DNA from: Dehalococcoidia bacterium | Lineage (GTDB): Bacteria; Chloroflexota; Dehalococcoidia; DSTF01; JACRBR01 | Direction: 5' to 3' | NCBI GenBank assembly: GCA_015478665.1 | Contig: JADMII010000002.1 | Location: 62,001 to 126,000, forward strand | Length of the DNA stretch: 64,000 nt | Shown: positions 16,036 to 26,877 of the stretch, piece after piece | Layout of the letters: every line of letters begins with the position of its first letter | How positions within the stretch are numbered: position 1 is the first letter of the stretch | The notes under the pieces: model-generated | What the model saw: only the letters and a program-made list of their open reading frames with translations | Databases searched by the model: none | Told to the model about the DNA's origin: nothing | Program-made: the position numbers and the translations under genes

Positions 16036-17526
16036 ATGAGCCAGTTCCATCCACCGCCCGCGCTCGTTGAACTGCTGCAGCGCGTCTCCGCGCGGGCGCT
16101 CCCCGTCGAGACCTACATCGTCGGCGGCGCGGTGCGCGACGCCCTGCTCGGAGTGCCGGCGCACGACCTTGACCTGGCGGTCGCCGGCGCGGCGCGGGAG
16201 CGGGCGCGGGGGCTCGCAGACGCGCTCGGCGGCCACTTCGTCGCGCTCGATGACGAACGCGACGTCGCCCGCATCGTGCTCGATGCCGGCGACGTGCGGC
16301 AGATCGACGTGGCGGCGCTCCCGGACGGTATCGACGCCGACCTCTGCCGCCGCGACTACACCATCGACGCGATGGCCGTCCGCCTCAGCGACGACGCGAT
16401 CATCGACCCCTGCGGCGGCCTTGCCGACCTCGACGCCCGGCTCGTGCGCATGACGTCCGCGAGCGCGCTCGACGCCGACCCACTGCGCCTGGTGCGCGGG
16501 ATCCGCATCGCCGCGGAGCTCGGCTTCACGCTCGAAGCGGCGACGGCAGCCGCCATCCGCGCCCGCGCCGCGGCGGTGCTCGCTTCGGCGCCGGAGCGCA
16601 GGCGCGACGAGTTGTGCCGGATCTTCGCGCTCGAGCGCGCGGCCACCGGCCTGCTGCTGCTCGACGAGGCCGGCCTGCTCGACGTCCTGCTGCCCGAGGT
16701 TGCGCTCGGGAAGGGCGTCGAGCAGCCGCAGGAGCACGCCTATGACGTGTTCGAGCACAACATGCGCACGGTCGCGGCGCTCGACGTGATGCTCGCGGCG
16801 GAGCGCCCGGCGGCCGACGCGCAGTGGATGTGGGAGATGGTGTGGGAGGTCTTCGGCTGGTGCGAGGCGCGGCTGCGGGCGTACTTCGCCGAGGAGATGA
16901 GCGAGGGCCGGACGCGCGCCGGCCTGCTGCGGTGGGCGGGCCTGCTGCACGACGTGGCGAAGCCGCAGACGCGCGCACGCCAGCCCGATGGCCGGATCCG
17001 GTTCTTCGGGCATGCCGAGGAGGGTGCCCGCGTCGCCGGGTCAGTGCTGCGCCGGTTCCGCTTCTCCGCGCGGGAGAGACGGTGGGTAGCGCTGCTCGTC
17101 GGGGAGCACCTGCGGCCCGTGCAGCTGGCGCAGCTCGGCGAGGCGCCGACGCGGCGCGCGCTGCACCGATTCTTCAAGGACCTGGGCGACGCTGCGGCGG
17201 CTGTGCTCTTCCTCTCGCTGGCCGATGCCGCGGCCGCGCGCGGGCCGGAGATGACGCCGGAGGGCTGGAGGCGGCAGGCGGCGTACATGAACAGCCTGAT
17301 CGTGCGTTCTTTTGAGGATGAAGGTATAGTGCAGCCGCCGCGGCTGCTGACCGGTTATGACATAATGTCAGAACTGGGCCTCACGGAGGGCCCGCTGGTC
17401 GGCCGGCTGCTCGGTGTGTTGGAAGAGGCGCAGGCAGCCGGCGACGTACGCGACCGCGAGGAAGCGCTGGCGTTTATCAGGCAGCAGGAGCGTGCGGGAC
17501 CCGACAGGGCCGGTCAGGGCGGATGA
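16036..17526 (+). CDS. cca: CCA tRNA nucleotidyltransferase / poly(A) polymerase family, with HD domain
   Basis: Class II nucleotidyltransferase of 496 aa. The head domain has GGAVRDALLG, the metal-binding DLDLAV and RRDYTID (residues 30-115). The neck follows (DADPLRLVRGIRIAAELGF). The C-terminal half carries an HD phosphohydrolase-like region (LLHDVAKP, GHAEEGA). It adds or repairs the 3' CCA of tRNA or adds A residues; the one tRNA gene seen here already encodes CCA, so a repair role is likely. ATG 16036 is chosen over the upstream 15826 extension, which is non-coding. Its stop overlaps the yajC start (ATGA), so cca, yajC, secD and secF form one operon. Confidence 0.9.
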   Translation: MSQFHPPPALVELLQRVSARALPVETYIVGGAVRDALLGVPAHDLDLAVAGAARERARGLADALGGHFVALDDERDVARIVLDAGDVRQIDVAALPDGIDADLCRRDYTIDAMAVRLSDDAIIDPCGGLADLDARLVRMTSASALDADPLRLVRGIRIAAELGFTLEAATAAAIRARAAAVLASAPERRRDELCRIFALERAATGLLLLDEAGLLDVLLPEVALGKGVEQPQEHAYDVFEHNMRTVAALDVMLAAERPAADAQWMWEMVWEVFGWCEARLRAYFAEEMSEGRTRAGLLRWAGLLHDVAKPQTRARQPDGRIRFFGHAEEGARVAGSVLRRFRFSARERRWVALLVGEHLRPVQLAQLGEAPTRRALHRFFKDLGDAAAAVLFLSLADAAAARGPEMTPEGWRRQAAYMNSLIVRSFEDEGIVQPPRLLTGYDIMSELGLTEGPLVGRLLGVLEEAQAAGDVRDREEALAFIRQQERAGPDRAGQGG

Positions 17527-17852
17527 ACGCAGCAGAACTCAGTTTCGTCGTCGTCATCGGCATCATCGTCGCGTTCTACCTCATCGTGCTGCGGCCGCAG
17601 CAGCAGGAGCAGAAGCGCCAGCAGAAGGACATCCAGGACCTGCAGGTCGGCGATGAGGTGCTGACGACGGGAGGCCTGCTCGGCACCGTCAAGGAAGTGC
17701 ACATTCCGGACACGGGGCCGGTGCAGATCGTGATCGACTTTGGGAACGGCGTCGTCGTCAACGGCCTGGCGAGCGCGATCGCGCAGCGCGTGGCCGCGGG
17801 CCAGACCGTGCATTCGAGGCAGCAGTCAGGTATCGAGGAGAAGCACGGCTGA
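17523..17852 (+). CDS. yajC: Preprotein translocase accessory subunit YajC
   Basis: A small membrane protein of the Sec holotranslocon. One transmembrane helix at residues 6-24 (SFVVVIGIIVAFYLIVLRPQ) is followed by the conserved RPQQQEQKRQQK basic stretch and the VGDEVLTTGGLLGTV cytoplasmic domain. It is 109 aa. The start overlaps the cca stop and its stop overlaps the secD start (TGATG), so translation is probably coupled with SecD. Confidence 0.95.
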   Translation: MNAAELSFVVVIGIIVAFYLIVLRPQQQEQKRQQKDIQDLQVGDEVLTTGGLLGTVKEVHIPDTGPVQIVIDFGNGVVVNGLASAIAQRVAAGQTVHSRQQSGIEEKHG

Positions 17853-19567
17853 TGTTCGCGAAGTGGTGGAACCGGCTTTCGATCCTGCTGATCATCGCCG
17901 TCGCGGCGGGGGCGATTTACGCCGTATGGCCGAACGAGCCCGAGCGCTATCTGCCCTCGGCGATCCCGTGGCCGCACGGGCAGGGCGTCCCGAGCAGCGT
18001 CGCATCGAAGCTGCCGTGCCGCTCGACGCAGACGAAGGAGCAGAGCCCCTCGGCGAACTGCCGCGGCATGACGCTCGGGCTCGACCTCAAGGGCGGTTCG
18101 CGCGTGACCTTGCAGGCGGCGCCGCCCGCCGGGCTTACGGCGGCCGACATCAAGGAGAGCATCCGGGCGAACAAGGACATCATCGACAGCCGGCTGAACC
18201 CGTTCGGCGTGTCGGAGTCGTCGGTGCAGGTGTCCGGCAACGACAAGCTGATCGTCGAAGCGCCTGGCCTCAGCGCATCGCAGCTCAGGGATCTGACCCG
18301 GCCTGCGGTGCTGATGTGGTGTGAAGGCCTGCAGCAGGGCGGCCAGGGCCGCGCCGGCAGCCCGATCGGCACCGTGCCGGACGGCTTGAAGGTCTACTAC
18401 CAGCCGGGGACGTGCCAGCCTGACGTCGATTCCACCGGCGCTGTCGCGCTCAAGGATCCGGCGACGGGACAGATCGCCAAGAACGCCGATGGCACGATTC
18501 AGCGCGTGGCGCCGACGTACACGTCCGGGCCGGTCGCGAACAACATCGTCTGGACGCCGGCGAAGGGCAAGCTAAACGGCGCCGAGACGATCATGACCGG
18601 CTCGTATCTGAAGCGAAACACGCAGATCAGCTTCGACCAGCTCGGTCAGCCGATCCTCACGTTCAACCTGACGAGCGACGGCGCCAAGATCTTCGGCGAC
18701 ATCACGCGTCGCATCGGCGGCCAGAACGGCCTGCCGCTGGCGAACTTCCTCGACGGCGAGCCGATCCGCGACAAGAGCGGCACTGTCATCGCACCCAGCG
18801 TGCGGAGCGAGATCACGAATACAGGCCAGACGACGGGCCTGACGCTCGATGCGGCGCGGAAGCTGAAGACCTTCCTCAACAATGGCGCCTTCCCGATTCC
18901 GATGAACGTGATCCAGCAGCAAGACGTCGATGCGACGCTGGGCGACCAGGCCGTGCTCCACTCCGTGCAGGCGGGCCTCATCGCCATGCTGCTGATTATG
19001 GCCTTCATGACGCTCTACTACCGGCTGCCCGGCCTGCTGGCGAGCCTCGCGCTCGTCATCTACACCGCCGTCGTGCTGGCCATCTTCAAGATCGGCATCC
19101 CCGGCTCCGGCCCCGTGACGTTGACGCTCGCCGGCATCGCGGCGTTCGTCTTATCCGTCGGCATGGCGGTCGATGCGAATATCCTGATCTTCGAGCGCAC
19201 CAAGGAAGAGCTGCGGAGCGGCCGCAGCCTGATCCCCGCCGTCAACGCCGGCTTCGACCGCGCCTGGCCATCGATCCGCGACAGCAACAGCTCGACCCTG
19301 ATCACCACGGCGATCCTGTACTGGATGGGCAACGCCTTCTCGTCGACCTTGATCAAGGGCTTCGCGCTGACCCTGGCGATCGGCGTCGTGATCAGCCTCT
19401 TCTCGGCGATCACGGTGACGCGCGGCTTCCTGCGCCTGGCGATCGCGACGCCGCTGGCGCGCCGGCTCTGGCTGTGGACCGACGACCACCCGGACATCGA
19501 CGAACGGACGGCAGGAGCCCTGGGGCCGGTGGGCCCGACGGGCGTGGAGGGCGCGGACGGTGCTTAA
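17852..19567 (+). CDS. secD: Protein translocase subunit SecD
   Basis: Proton-driven RND-type component that pulls exported proteins outward through SecYEG. It is 571 aa, with an N-terminal membrane helix (LSILLIIAVAAGAIYAVW), a large extracellular P1 domain with GLDLKGGSRVTLQ, and a C-terminal five-helix block containing VGMAVDANILIFERTKEE, the motif that holds the proton-relay Asp. It overlaps secF by 8 bases. Confidence 0.97.
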   Translation: MFAKWWNRLSILLIIAVAAGAIYAVWPNEPERYLPSAIPWPHGQGVPSSVASKLPCRSTQTKEQSPSANCRGMTLGLDLKGGSRVTLQAAPPAGLTAADIKESIRANKDIIDSRLNPFGVSESSVQVSGNDKLIVEAPGLSASQLRDLTRPAVLMWCEGLQQGGQGRAGSPIGTVPDGLKVYYQPGTCQPDVDSTGAVALKDPATGQIAKNADGTIQRVAPTYTSGPVANNIVWTPAKGKLNGAETIMTGSYLKRNTQISFDQLGQPILTFNLTSDGAKIFGDITRRIGGQNGLPLANFLDGEPIRDKSGTVIAPSVRSEITNTGQTTGLTLDAARKLKTFLNNGAFPIPMNVIQQQDVDATLGDQAVLHSVQAGLIAMLLIMAFMTLYYRLPGLLASLALVIYTAVVLAIFKIGIPGSGPVTLTLAGIAAFVLSVGMAVDANILIFERTKEELRSGRSLIPAVNAGFDRAWPSIRDSNSSTLITTAILYWMGNAFSSTLIKGFALTLAIGVVISLFSAITVTRGFLRLAIATPLARRLWLWTDDHPDIDERTAGALGPVGPTGVEGADGA

Positions 19568-20567
19568 CCTCGTCGCGAAGCGCAACTGGTTCTATCTCTT
19601 CTCGTTCCTCGTGATCATCCCCGGTGTCATCTCGCTGATGATCCCGCCGCGGCTGCAGCCAGGCATCGAGTTCACCAGTGGCACGACGTTCTCGTTCCGC
19701 TACGCCCAGCCGACGACGCAGGGCGCGGTGAAGTCGCTGTTGTCATCGATCGGCTACCCGGAGGCGCAGGTGCAGACGGCGGGGAACAACGAGTTCCTCG
19801 TCCAGACGAAGGAGATCGAAGGCTCGGCCGGGACGGCGCCGGTCGGACCCTCGCTGCCGTCGGAGCGCGACAAGATCGAGACGGCGCTGGCGAATGCGCA
19901 CGGCGGCTTCCTCGATACCAAGGGCAACAAGACGTCGCAGTTCATCGAGTTCTCCTCGGTGTCGGCTTCGGTGTCGAAACAGATCGGCCGGGACGCGGCG
20001 ATCGCCGTGCTGCTGGCGTCGGTCGCCATCACGCTCTACATCACGTGGTCGTTCAGCAACGTGCCCAACTCGCTGCGCTACGGCGTCTCAGCGATCGTCG
20101 CGCTGCTGCACGATGTGCTGCTCGTCGTCGGCGTCTTCTCGATCCTCGGGAAGTTCTTCAACGTGCAGGTCGACACGTTCTTCGTCACCGCCGTGTTGAC
20201 CGTCGTCGGCTTCAGCGTGCACGACTCGATCGTCGTCTTCGACCGGGTGCGAGAGAACGTGGCGCGTGGGCTGATCCGTAACTTCCCGGACGCCGTCAAC
20301 CACAGCTTGCTGCAGACGATGGGCCGGTCGTTCAACACGTCGCTGACGCTCATCTTCTCGGTGCTGGCGCTGTTGCTGCTGGGCGGCAGCAGCATCCGCG
20401 ACTTTCTGCTCGCGCTGCTCATCGGCGTCGCGACGGGGACCTACAGCTCGGTGTTCATCGCCAGCATGTTCCTCGTGACGTGGCAGCAGGGCGACATCCC
20501 GCGGCTCTGGCGCCGTCTCAGCGGCCGCCAGGCGCGTTCCCGCGCGGCGGAGGCGGCCGCCGAATAA
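19560..20567 (+). CDS. secF: Protein translocase subunit SecF
   Basis: Partner of SecD in the SecDF export motor, 335 aa. First helix NWFYLFSFLVIIPGVISL, short P1 domain with GIEFTSGT (where GIDFTGGT is common), and the membrane block with ALLHDVLLVVG and VVGFSVHDSIVVFDRVREN; His replaces the usual Asn in the last motif. It ends in a basic cytoplasmic tail. The start is a GTG inside secD. The gene ends the cca-yajC-secD-secF operon and faces selB. Confidence 0.97.
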   Translation: MLNLVAKRNWFYLFSFLVIIPGVISLMIPPRLQPGIEFTSGTTFSFRYAQPTTQGAVKSLLSSIGYPEAQVQTAGNNEFLVQTKEIEGSAGTAPVGPSLPSERDKIETALANAHGGFLDTKGNKTSQFIEFSSVSASVSKQIGRDAAIAVLLASVAITLYITWSFSNVPNSLRYGVSAIVALLHDVLLVVGVFSILGKFFNVQVDTFFVTAVLTVVGFSVHDSIVVFDRVRENVARGLIRNFPDAVNHSLLQTMGRSFNTSLTLIFSVLALLLLGGSSIRDFLLALLIGVATGTYSSVFIASMFLVTWQQGDIPRLWRRLSGRQARSRAAEAAAE

Positions 20568-20973
20568 CGGCTGCTGCCCCCGGCCACGCGCCGTTCGTTA
20601 TCTGCTCCTGACGGGCGGCCAGCTGGCCGCCGTCATCGCGCACCAGCACGCGACGACGATTGCGGGAGCCGGTGCATGCTCTCGCAGGCCAGCGGGCCTG
20701 CGCGTCATGACCCAAGCGATGCGGCGACGTGCGGCGTGTCCCCGACCACTGTCGCCGACACTGGGGCGTGGTTGCGCCGCAGCGGGTCCCCCAGCCGCCG
20801 CCACGCGGCCTGCCGGTGGCGCATCGCGCGATGATCGCTGGCGGCCGACAGTCTGCTCTCACGCTTCAGCTTCGGTCCTTCGTCGTTGGGGTCGACGGGT
20901 TTCGGTGCTCGCCGGCTGCCGTCGGCTCTCCGCGAAGTGCAGGCATCGCACTGCCGATGCGCTCCGTCCGCGC
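20568..20973. other. Convergent gap with a long palindrome between secF and selB
   Basis: About 400 bases between two gene ends and no credible gene. At 20610-20634 there is a strong hairpin: the 18-base palindrome GGCGGCCAGCTGGCCGCC is extended by GAC/GTC around one unpaired G. It lies 43 bases after secF and could stop transcription from that side, although no T-run follows. I searched the gap by eye for a selenocysteine tRNA and saw none. Confidence 0.5.
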
Positions 20974-22818
<1,845 letters not shown>

Positions 22819-23000
22819 AGCGTGCTGATCCGGCGGCGTCGCGAGCGAGGGACGGCGGTGCTTCGACGATAGCGCACGCCGTCGCGCCGCGCGATCGCCG
22901 GATGTGCTGCCAGACCGGCCCGTCGTGCCGGACGCGACGCTCCCGCGGGCCGTCGCCGCTCTCCGCACGACCCGCATCACACGGTCATGCGCGTCCTGCG

Positions 23001-23561
23001 TTACGCGCGGCCGGTGCCGTCGCCCCGGCGGACGTACATCATGAGTGCGGCGATGCTCTTCGCGTCGCGGATCTCCTCGTGGTCGATGGCGGCGAGCGCC
23101 TCGTCGAGCGTGAGCGGCTGCAGACGCAGGTCTTCGTCTTCGTCGGCGTCCAGCGAGTCTTCGACGAGCCCGGTGGCCACGTAGACGTGCTGGTACTCCG
23201 TCGAGTAGCCGGGCGCCAGGAACATGCCGCCGATGCGGCGCAGCCGGCCGCGCCGTCCCGTCTCCTCACGCAGCTCGCGCTGCGCCGCGTCCTCGGGCGA
23301 GGTATCGCGATCGTCGATGCCGCCGGCGGGCAGCTCGAGCAGCCAAGCGCCTGCCGGGTGCCGATACTGGCGGACGAAGAGCAGGCGCCCGTGCGGGTCC
23401 ACGGGCACGACGACGACGGCGCCCGCGTACTCGACGACCTCGCGGCTGTATTCCGTGCCGTCGGCCTGGCGCAGCGTATCGACCCGCACGCCGATCACCT
23501 TGCCTTCGAAGATCCGGCGCGTTGCGATGACCGCGGGCATCTCCTCTTCGAGGTCTCGCAT
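23001..23561 (-). CDS. Nudix hydrolase, ADP-ribose pyrophosphatase type
   Basis: A 186-aa Nudix enzyme likely to cleave ADP-ribose or a similar nucleoside diphosphate sugar. The catalytic core RELREETG is intact. In the box Gx5Ex7REUxEExGU the first Glu position is Thr here (GGIDDRDTSPEDAAQREL). The YRHPAGAWLLELPAGG lead-in is typical of the NudF/ADPRase subfamily. I start it at ATG 23561 because GAGG sits five bases before; the track start at 23609 lacks one. It is probably co-transcribed with the GNAT gene upstream. Confidence 0.9.
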   Translation of the reverse strand: MRDLEEEMPAVIATRRIFEGKVIGVRVDTLRQADGTEYSREVVEYAGAVVVVPVDPHGRLLFVRQYRHPAGAWLLELPAGGIDDRDTSPEDAAQRELREETGRRGRLRRIGGMFLAPGYSTEYQHVYVATGLVEDSLDADEDEDLRLQPLTLDEALAAIDHEEIRDAKSIAALMMYVRRGDGTGRA

Positions 23562-23603
23562 CGTTACCTCATCTCGCATTGCGCGCGAGTTCTCTTGCGT
23601 CCA

Positions 23604-23665
23604 ATCCACGAATCACCGGTCGCCAGAAACCAGCCGCCAACACCAGTCGCCATGGACCAGAAGCG
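23604..23665 (-). repeat. Degenerate GACTGGT heptamer tract after the GNAT stop
   Basis: Read on the minus strand, starting just after the GNAT TGA: TCTGGT, CCATGGC, GACTGGT, GTTGGC, GGCTGGT, TTCTGGC, GACCGGT, GATTCGTGG. This is a degenerate tract of roughly 7-base units. It shares GACCGGTGATT and TGGTGTTGG with the tract after guaB3 (46327 on), and CCATGG next to ACTGGT with the tract after the second E2 gene (55326 on). Confidence 0.7.
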
Positions 23666-23667
23666 AG

Positions 23668-24147
23668 TCACCGCACGCCCAGATCCCGCACCATGGCGAT
23701 CTCGTTGCAGGTCGGGAATTTGGGACAGCGATAGCACTCGCCCCATACCTTGCGCGGCAGCGTCATCACGTCCGCCTGCACGAAGCCGAGGCGCTCGAAG
23801 AAGCCCGGTCGGTACGTCAGCGCGAACGCTGTCGTCAGCCCGATCGCGCGCGCCTCCTCGATGCATGCTTCGACGATACGGCCGCCGAGGCCAGATCCAT
23901 GGAGGTCTTCGCGCACCGCCAGCGACTTGATCTCGCCGAGGTCGGCCCAGAGGATGTGCAGCCCGCCGCACGCCACCGCCTCGCCGCGCTCGTCGTGGAC
24001 GACGTAGAAGTCGCGGAGGTTCTGGTACACCTCGGACATCGTCCGCGGCAGCATCTCGCCGCGCCGCGCGAAGGCGTTCACCAGGTCGTGGATCGCCTGC
24101 GCGTCGCCGACTGAAGCGCGGCGCAGCTGATGTTGTGTCGTCGTCAT
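23668..24147 (-). CDS. GNAT N-acetyltransferase with C-terminal cysteine cluster
   Basis: A 159-aa GCN5-related acetyltransferase. The acetyl-CoA-binding loop reads REDLHGSGLGGRIVEACIEEA, and the C-terminal GFFERLGFVQADV is typical. The arrangement resembles the ArgA-type N-acetylglutamate synthase domain. It ends in ECYRCPKFPTCNEIAM, three cysteines as CxxCx5C that could bind metal and that occur in this ArgA-like subgroup. The substrate could be glutamate (arginine synthesis), but no other arg gene is near, so I leave the name open. Confidence 0.82.
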   Translation of the reverse strand: MTTTQHQLRRASVGDAQAIHDLVNAFARRGEMLPRTMSEVYQNLRDFYVVHDERGEAVACGGLHILWADLGEIKSLAVREDLHGSGLGGRIVEACIEEARAIGLTTAFALTYRPGFFERLGFVQADVMTLPRKVWGECYRCPKFPTCNEIAMVRDLGVR

Positions 24148-24248
24148 CTCCTCGCCTTCAACGCGCTCCGGTCAGCCATCTGCCATCCTCTTGCCGGGCT
24201 CCTACTCCCGGAGCGGGAGAGCGCCGGCGGTGGCGGCCGTCCGGCGCG

Positions 24249-25085
24249 CTACTCAGGCAGCCAGTTCAGCCGCCGCCCGACGCGCTCGAAGAACTCCCCG
24301 GATGGGCCGAGGCGCAGGAAGCGCGCGACGTGGTTGCTCGTCCGCACGCGGACAATGTCGCCGCCCGCAAGGTCCATGTCCGGCTCGCCGTCGATGCTCA
24401 GGATCGCCTTCTGCCCGGGCCAGATCTCCACCTCGACGCGCGACCCTTCGGCCAGCACGACGGTGTTCGCCGGCGCCAGGTGCGGCGCCACCGGCGTGAT
24501 GATGATCTCGCGCGACTCCGGGTGCAGGATCGGCCCACCGACGCTCAGTGAGTAGGCCGTGCTCCCCGTCGCCGTCGCGACGATGACGCCGTCTGCACGA
24601 TACGTGCCGATCATCGTGTCGTCGGTTCGCACGGCGAACTGCACCGTGCGGCCGATGGCGGCGCGGCCGATGACGACGTCGTTGAGCGCGTGGAAGTGCT
24701 CGCGCAGCTCCTCGCCCGCGCGGATCGTCTCCGTCTCCACCATCGCCCGCGTCTCGATGCGGCCGGCGCCGCCGACGATCTCGCCGAGCCGCTCGAAGAG
24801 CTCGGCCGGGGCGATCTCCGTGAGGAAGCCGACGCGCCCGAGGTTGACGCCGAGCAGCGCCGTCGGATGCGGGATGACGGCGCGCGCCGCCCGAAGCACC
24901 GTGCCGTCGCCGCCGCAGCAGAGCACGAGTTGCGTTCCGGCGATGTGGTCGCGGCTCGCCGCCTCGTCCCACGCCGATGCCAGCCAGACCTCGTGTACGC
25001 GCGCGACGAGGCGCGCGCGCAGCTCCTCGGCGACGCGCCGCGCGGCGTCGGACTTCGGATGATACGTGATGCCGACCTTGTCCAT
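24249..25085 (-). CDS. nadK: NAD(+) kinase
   Basis: Phosphorylates NAD to NADP. It is 278 aa with the family signatures GGDGT (58-62), LLGVNLGRVGFLTE, and the Gly-rich ATGSTAYSLSVGGPI stretch that binds NAD. ATG 25085 begins MDKVGITYHP. The order tlyA-nadK on the same strand is a common bacterial pairing and supports the assignment. The gap to tlyA (about 200 bases) shows no gene. Confidence 0.96.
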   Translation of the reverse strand: MDKVGITYHPKSDAARRVAEELRARLVARVHEVWLASAWDEAASRDHIAGTQLVLCCGGDGTVLRAARAVIPHPTALLGVNLGRVGFLTEIAPAELFERLGEIVGGAGRIETRAMVETETIRAGEELREHFHALNDVVIGRAAIGRTVQFAVRTDDTMIGTYRADGVIVATATGSTAYSLSVGGPILHPESREIIITPVAPHLAPANTVVLAEGSRVEVEIWPGQKAILSIDGEPDMDLAGGDIVRVRTSNHVARFLRLGPSGEFFERVGRRLNWLPE

Positions 25086-25283
25086 CGCGCTTCGGTTAGC
25101 CTGCCTCCCGCAGAGTCATTCGCCGAAACGATATCACGCCCGCTGTTCAGCTACAGGATCACACGTCGCCTGCCGTGCGCGGGTCAGGCCGTCACCTCTC
25201 CGAGCGACGCGTACGTCAGGAGAGCGCCGCCGCGTGGTGTGCGTCGGCAGGATCACTCGTCCCACCGTTCGCTCTCGAGCGAC

Positions 25284-26018
25284 TCACCCACCACCAACCC
25301 GCAGCCACAAGAAGAACTCCCGGTTCCCCGCCGGACCGGCGAGCGGCGACATGGCGACACCGCGCACGCGCATTCCGCGCTGCAGGCACCACCAGGCGAC
25401 CCGCCCGATGACCGTCGCCCGCACGAGCGGGTCCCGCACGACGCCGTCGCGGCCGACCTCGTCGCGAACGGCCTCGAATTGAGGCTTCACCAGCGGTACG
25501 ATGTCGGCGCCCGGCGCGACGAGCGCGTGCACCGCCGGCAGCACAGTCGTCAGCGAGATGAACGAGGCATCGACGACCGCCACCGACGGCGCCTCCGGCA
25601 GGGCCGCGAGCGTGCGGATGTTCGTGCGCTCCATCGCAACCACGCGCCGGTCGGCGCGCAGCCGCTGGTGCAGCTGCCCGTAGCCCACGTCGACGGCGTA
25701 CACGCGCGCCGCGCCGCGCTGCAGCAGGCAATCGGTGAAGCCGCCCGTCGACGAGCCGGCGTCGAGCGCCACGCGGCCGGCGACGTCGATCGCGAACACC
25801 GCGAGCGCGTGGTCGAGCTTTTCGCCGCCGCGGCTCACAAAACGCGCCGGCTGTGCGACCTCGATGCCCGTGTCGTCGAGCACTCCGGCGCCCGCGCGCA
25901 CCTCGGTCTGCCCGTCGACGCGCACCTCGCCGGCGAGGATCAGCGCCCGCGCCTTCTCGCACGACTCCGCGAGCCCGCGCTCCACCAGCGCCACGTCGAG
26001 GCGTTGCTTCTTCAGCAT
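25284..26018 (-). CDS. tlyA: TlyA-family rRNA 2'-O-methyltransferase
   Basis: A 244-aa S-adenosylmethionine-dependent RNA methyltransferase. An N-terminal S4 RNA-binding domain (KKQRLDVALVERGLAESCEKA) precedes an FtsJ/RrmJ-like domain with the SAM motif LDAGSSTGGFTDCLLQRGA. In mycobacteria TlyA methylates 16S and 23S rRNA and affects capreomycin sensitivity. The older name hemolysin A refers to the same family. Read with nadK as an operon. Confidence 0.93.
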   Translation of the reverse strand: MLKKQRLDVALVERGLAESCEKARALILAGEVRVDGQTEVRAGAGVLDDTGIEVAQPARFVSRGGEKLDHALAVFAIDVAGRVALDAGSSTGGFTDCLLQRGAARVYAVDVGYGQLHQRLRADRRVVAMERTNIRTLAALPEAPSVAVVDASFISLTTVLPAVHALVAPGADIVPLVKPQFEAVRDEVGRDGVVRDPLVRATVIGRVAWWCLQRGMRVRGVAMSPLAGPAGNREFFLWLRVGGG

Positions 26019-26099
26019 CTGGTTCGAGTGTACCGGCGAGCGCCGCGCGCGAGCGCCATTGCCCGGCGAGGCGTCGTGCCTTCGTCTGTCATGGGGCGC

Positions 26100-26786
26100 T
26101 CAGGGCACGCGCCCAGCCCAGTCGTCAAGCACCTCCTCCAGCTCCTCCGCGTTCGTGACCCGCGCCAACACGTTGCCGACCTCGCGCTCCGATCCCGTGC
26201 CTCCGGGGGCGAACAATACGACCTCGAGACCTGCCGCCTGCGCCGAGGCGACACCGCGCGGCGAGTCCTCGACGGCCAGACAGCGATCCGCTGGCAGGCC
26301 GATCCGGTAGAGCGCCTCCAGATACCCATCGGGATGCGGCTTGCCCAAACGGTAATCCTCGCGCACGACGTGGAACTCGAAGTGGCGCATCAACCCGGAT
26401 CGCGCATGAATGACCTCGAAATGCTTGCGACGCGACGAGGTCACGACCACCATGCGGAAGCGCGGCGCCAGGCGCTCGAGCAGATCGCCCATCCCGGCCA
26501 TGACGATCTCGCCACTGCTCAAGAGCTCGCTGTACAACGCGTCGCGCCGCGTGAAGAGCGCGCCCAAGTCATCGCCGTGGAGGCCAGATAGCGACAACAG
26601 GCTCTCGCCGCGACGCAGGCTGATCTCCTCAAAATCTGCCCAGCTTGCCGCGACCCCCACGACCGCCAGCTCCCGGCGGTTGGCTTCGAAGAACACCGGT
26701 TCCGTGTCGACGAGGACGCCATCGTTGTCCCAGAGGATCGCCCGGTCAGCGCCCGCCTCGCCTTGCAACGGTTCGCACCCGCTCAC
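26100..26786 (-). CDS. HAD-superfamily phosphatase/phosphomutase-like protein
   Basis: A 228-aa haloacid dehalogenase-type hydrolase of the beta-phosphoglucomutase/phosphoglycolate-phosphatase group. Motif I is WDNDGVLVDTEP (the two Asp are nucleophile and acid/base), motif II VVTSS, motif III KPHPDGYLEA with the catalytic Lys, and motif IV VEDSPRGVASAQAAG. An alpha-helical C1 cap lies between residues 30 and 95. The start is a GTG at 26786 with no strong ribosome site, so it could be a few residues shorter. The substrate is not predictable. Confidence 0.88.
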   Translation of the reverse strand: MSGCEPLQGEAGADRAILWDNDGVLVDTEPVFFEANRRELAVVGVAASWADFEEISLRRGESLLSLSGLHGDDLGALFTRRDALYSELLSSGEIVMAGMGDLLERLAPRFRMVVVTSSRRKHFEVIHARSGLMRHFEFHVVREDYRLGKPHPDGYLEALYRIGLPADRCLAVEDSPRGVASAQAAGLEVVLFAPGGTGSEREVGNVLARVTNAEELEEVLDDWAGRVP

Positions 26787-26877
26787 CTATGGCACGCCCG
26801 CTCGTCCACGGCGGGAGCCGGGCATCGTCGCTGCTCAGGCGCGCTGGGGGATATGCGGGGCGGCGGCGGGCTCGTCG

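Noticed and set aside
14617-17013. 821-aa minus-strand ORF
   Set aside because: It runs antisense to DinB, def and cca, with His/Arg/Gln-rich composition and no motif.
20568-20973. Possible selenocysteine tRNA gene downstream of selB
   Set aside because: I looked on both strands for a TCA anticodon arm, a long variable arm and a GGTTCGA-type T arm and saw none.
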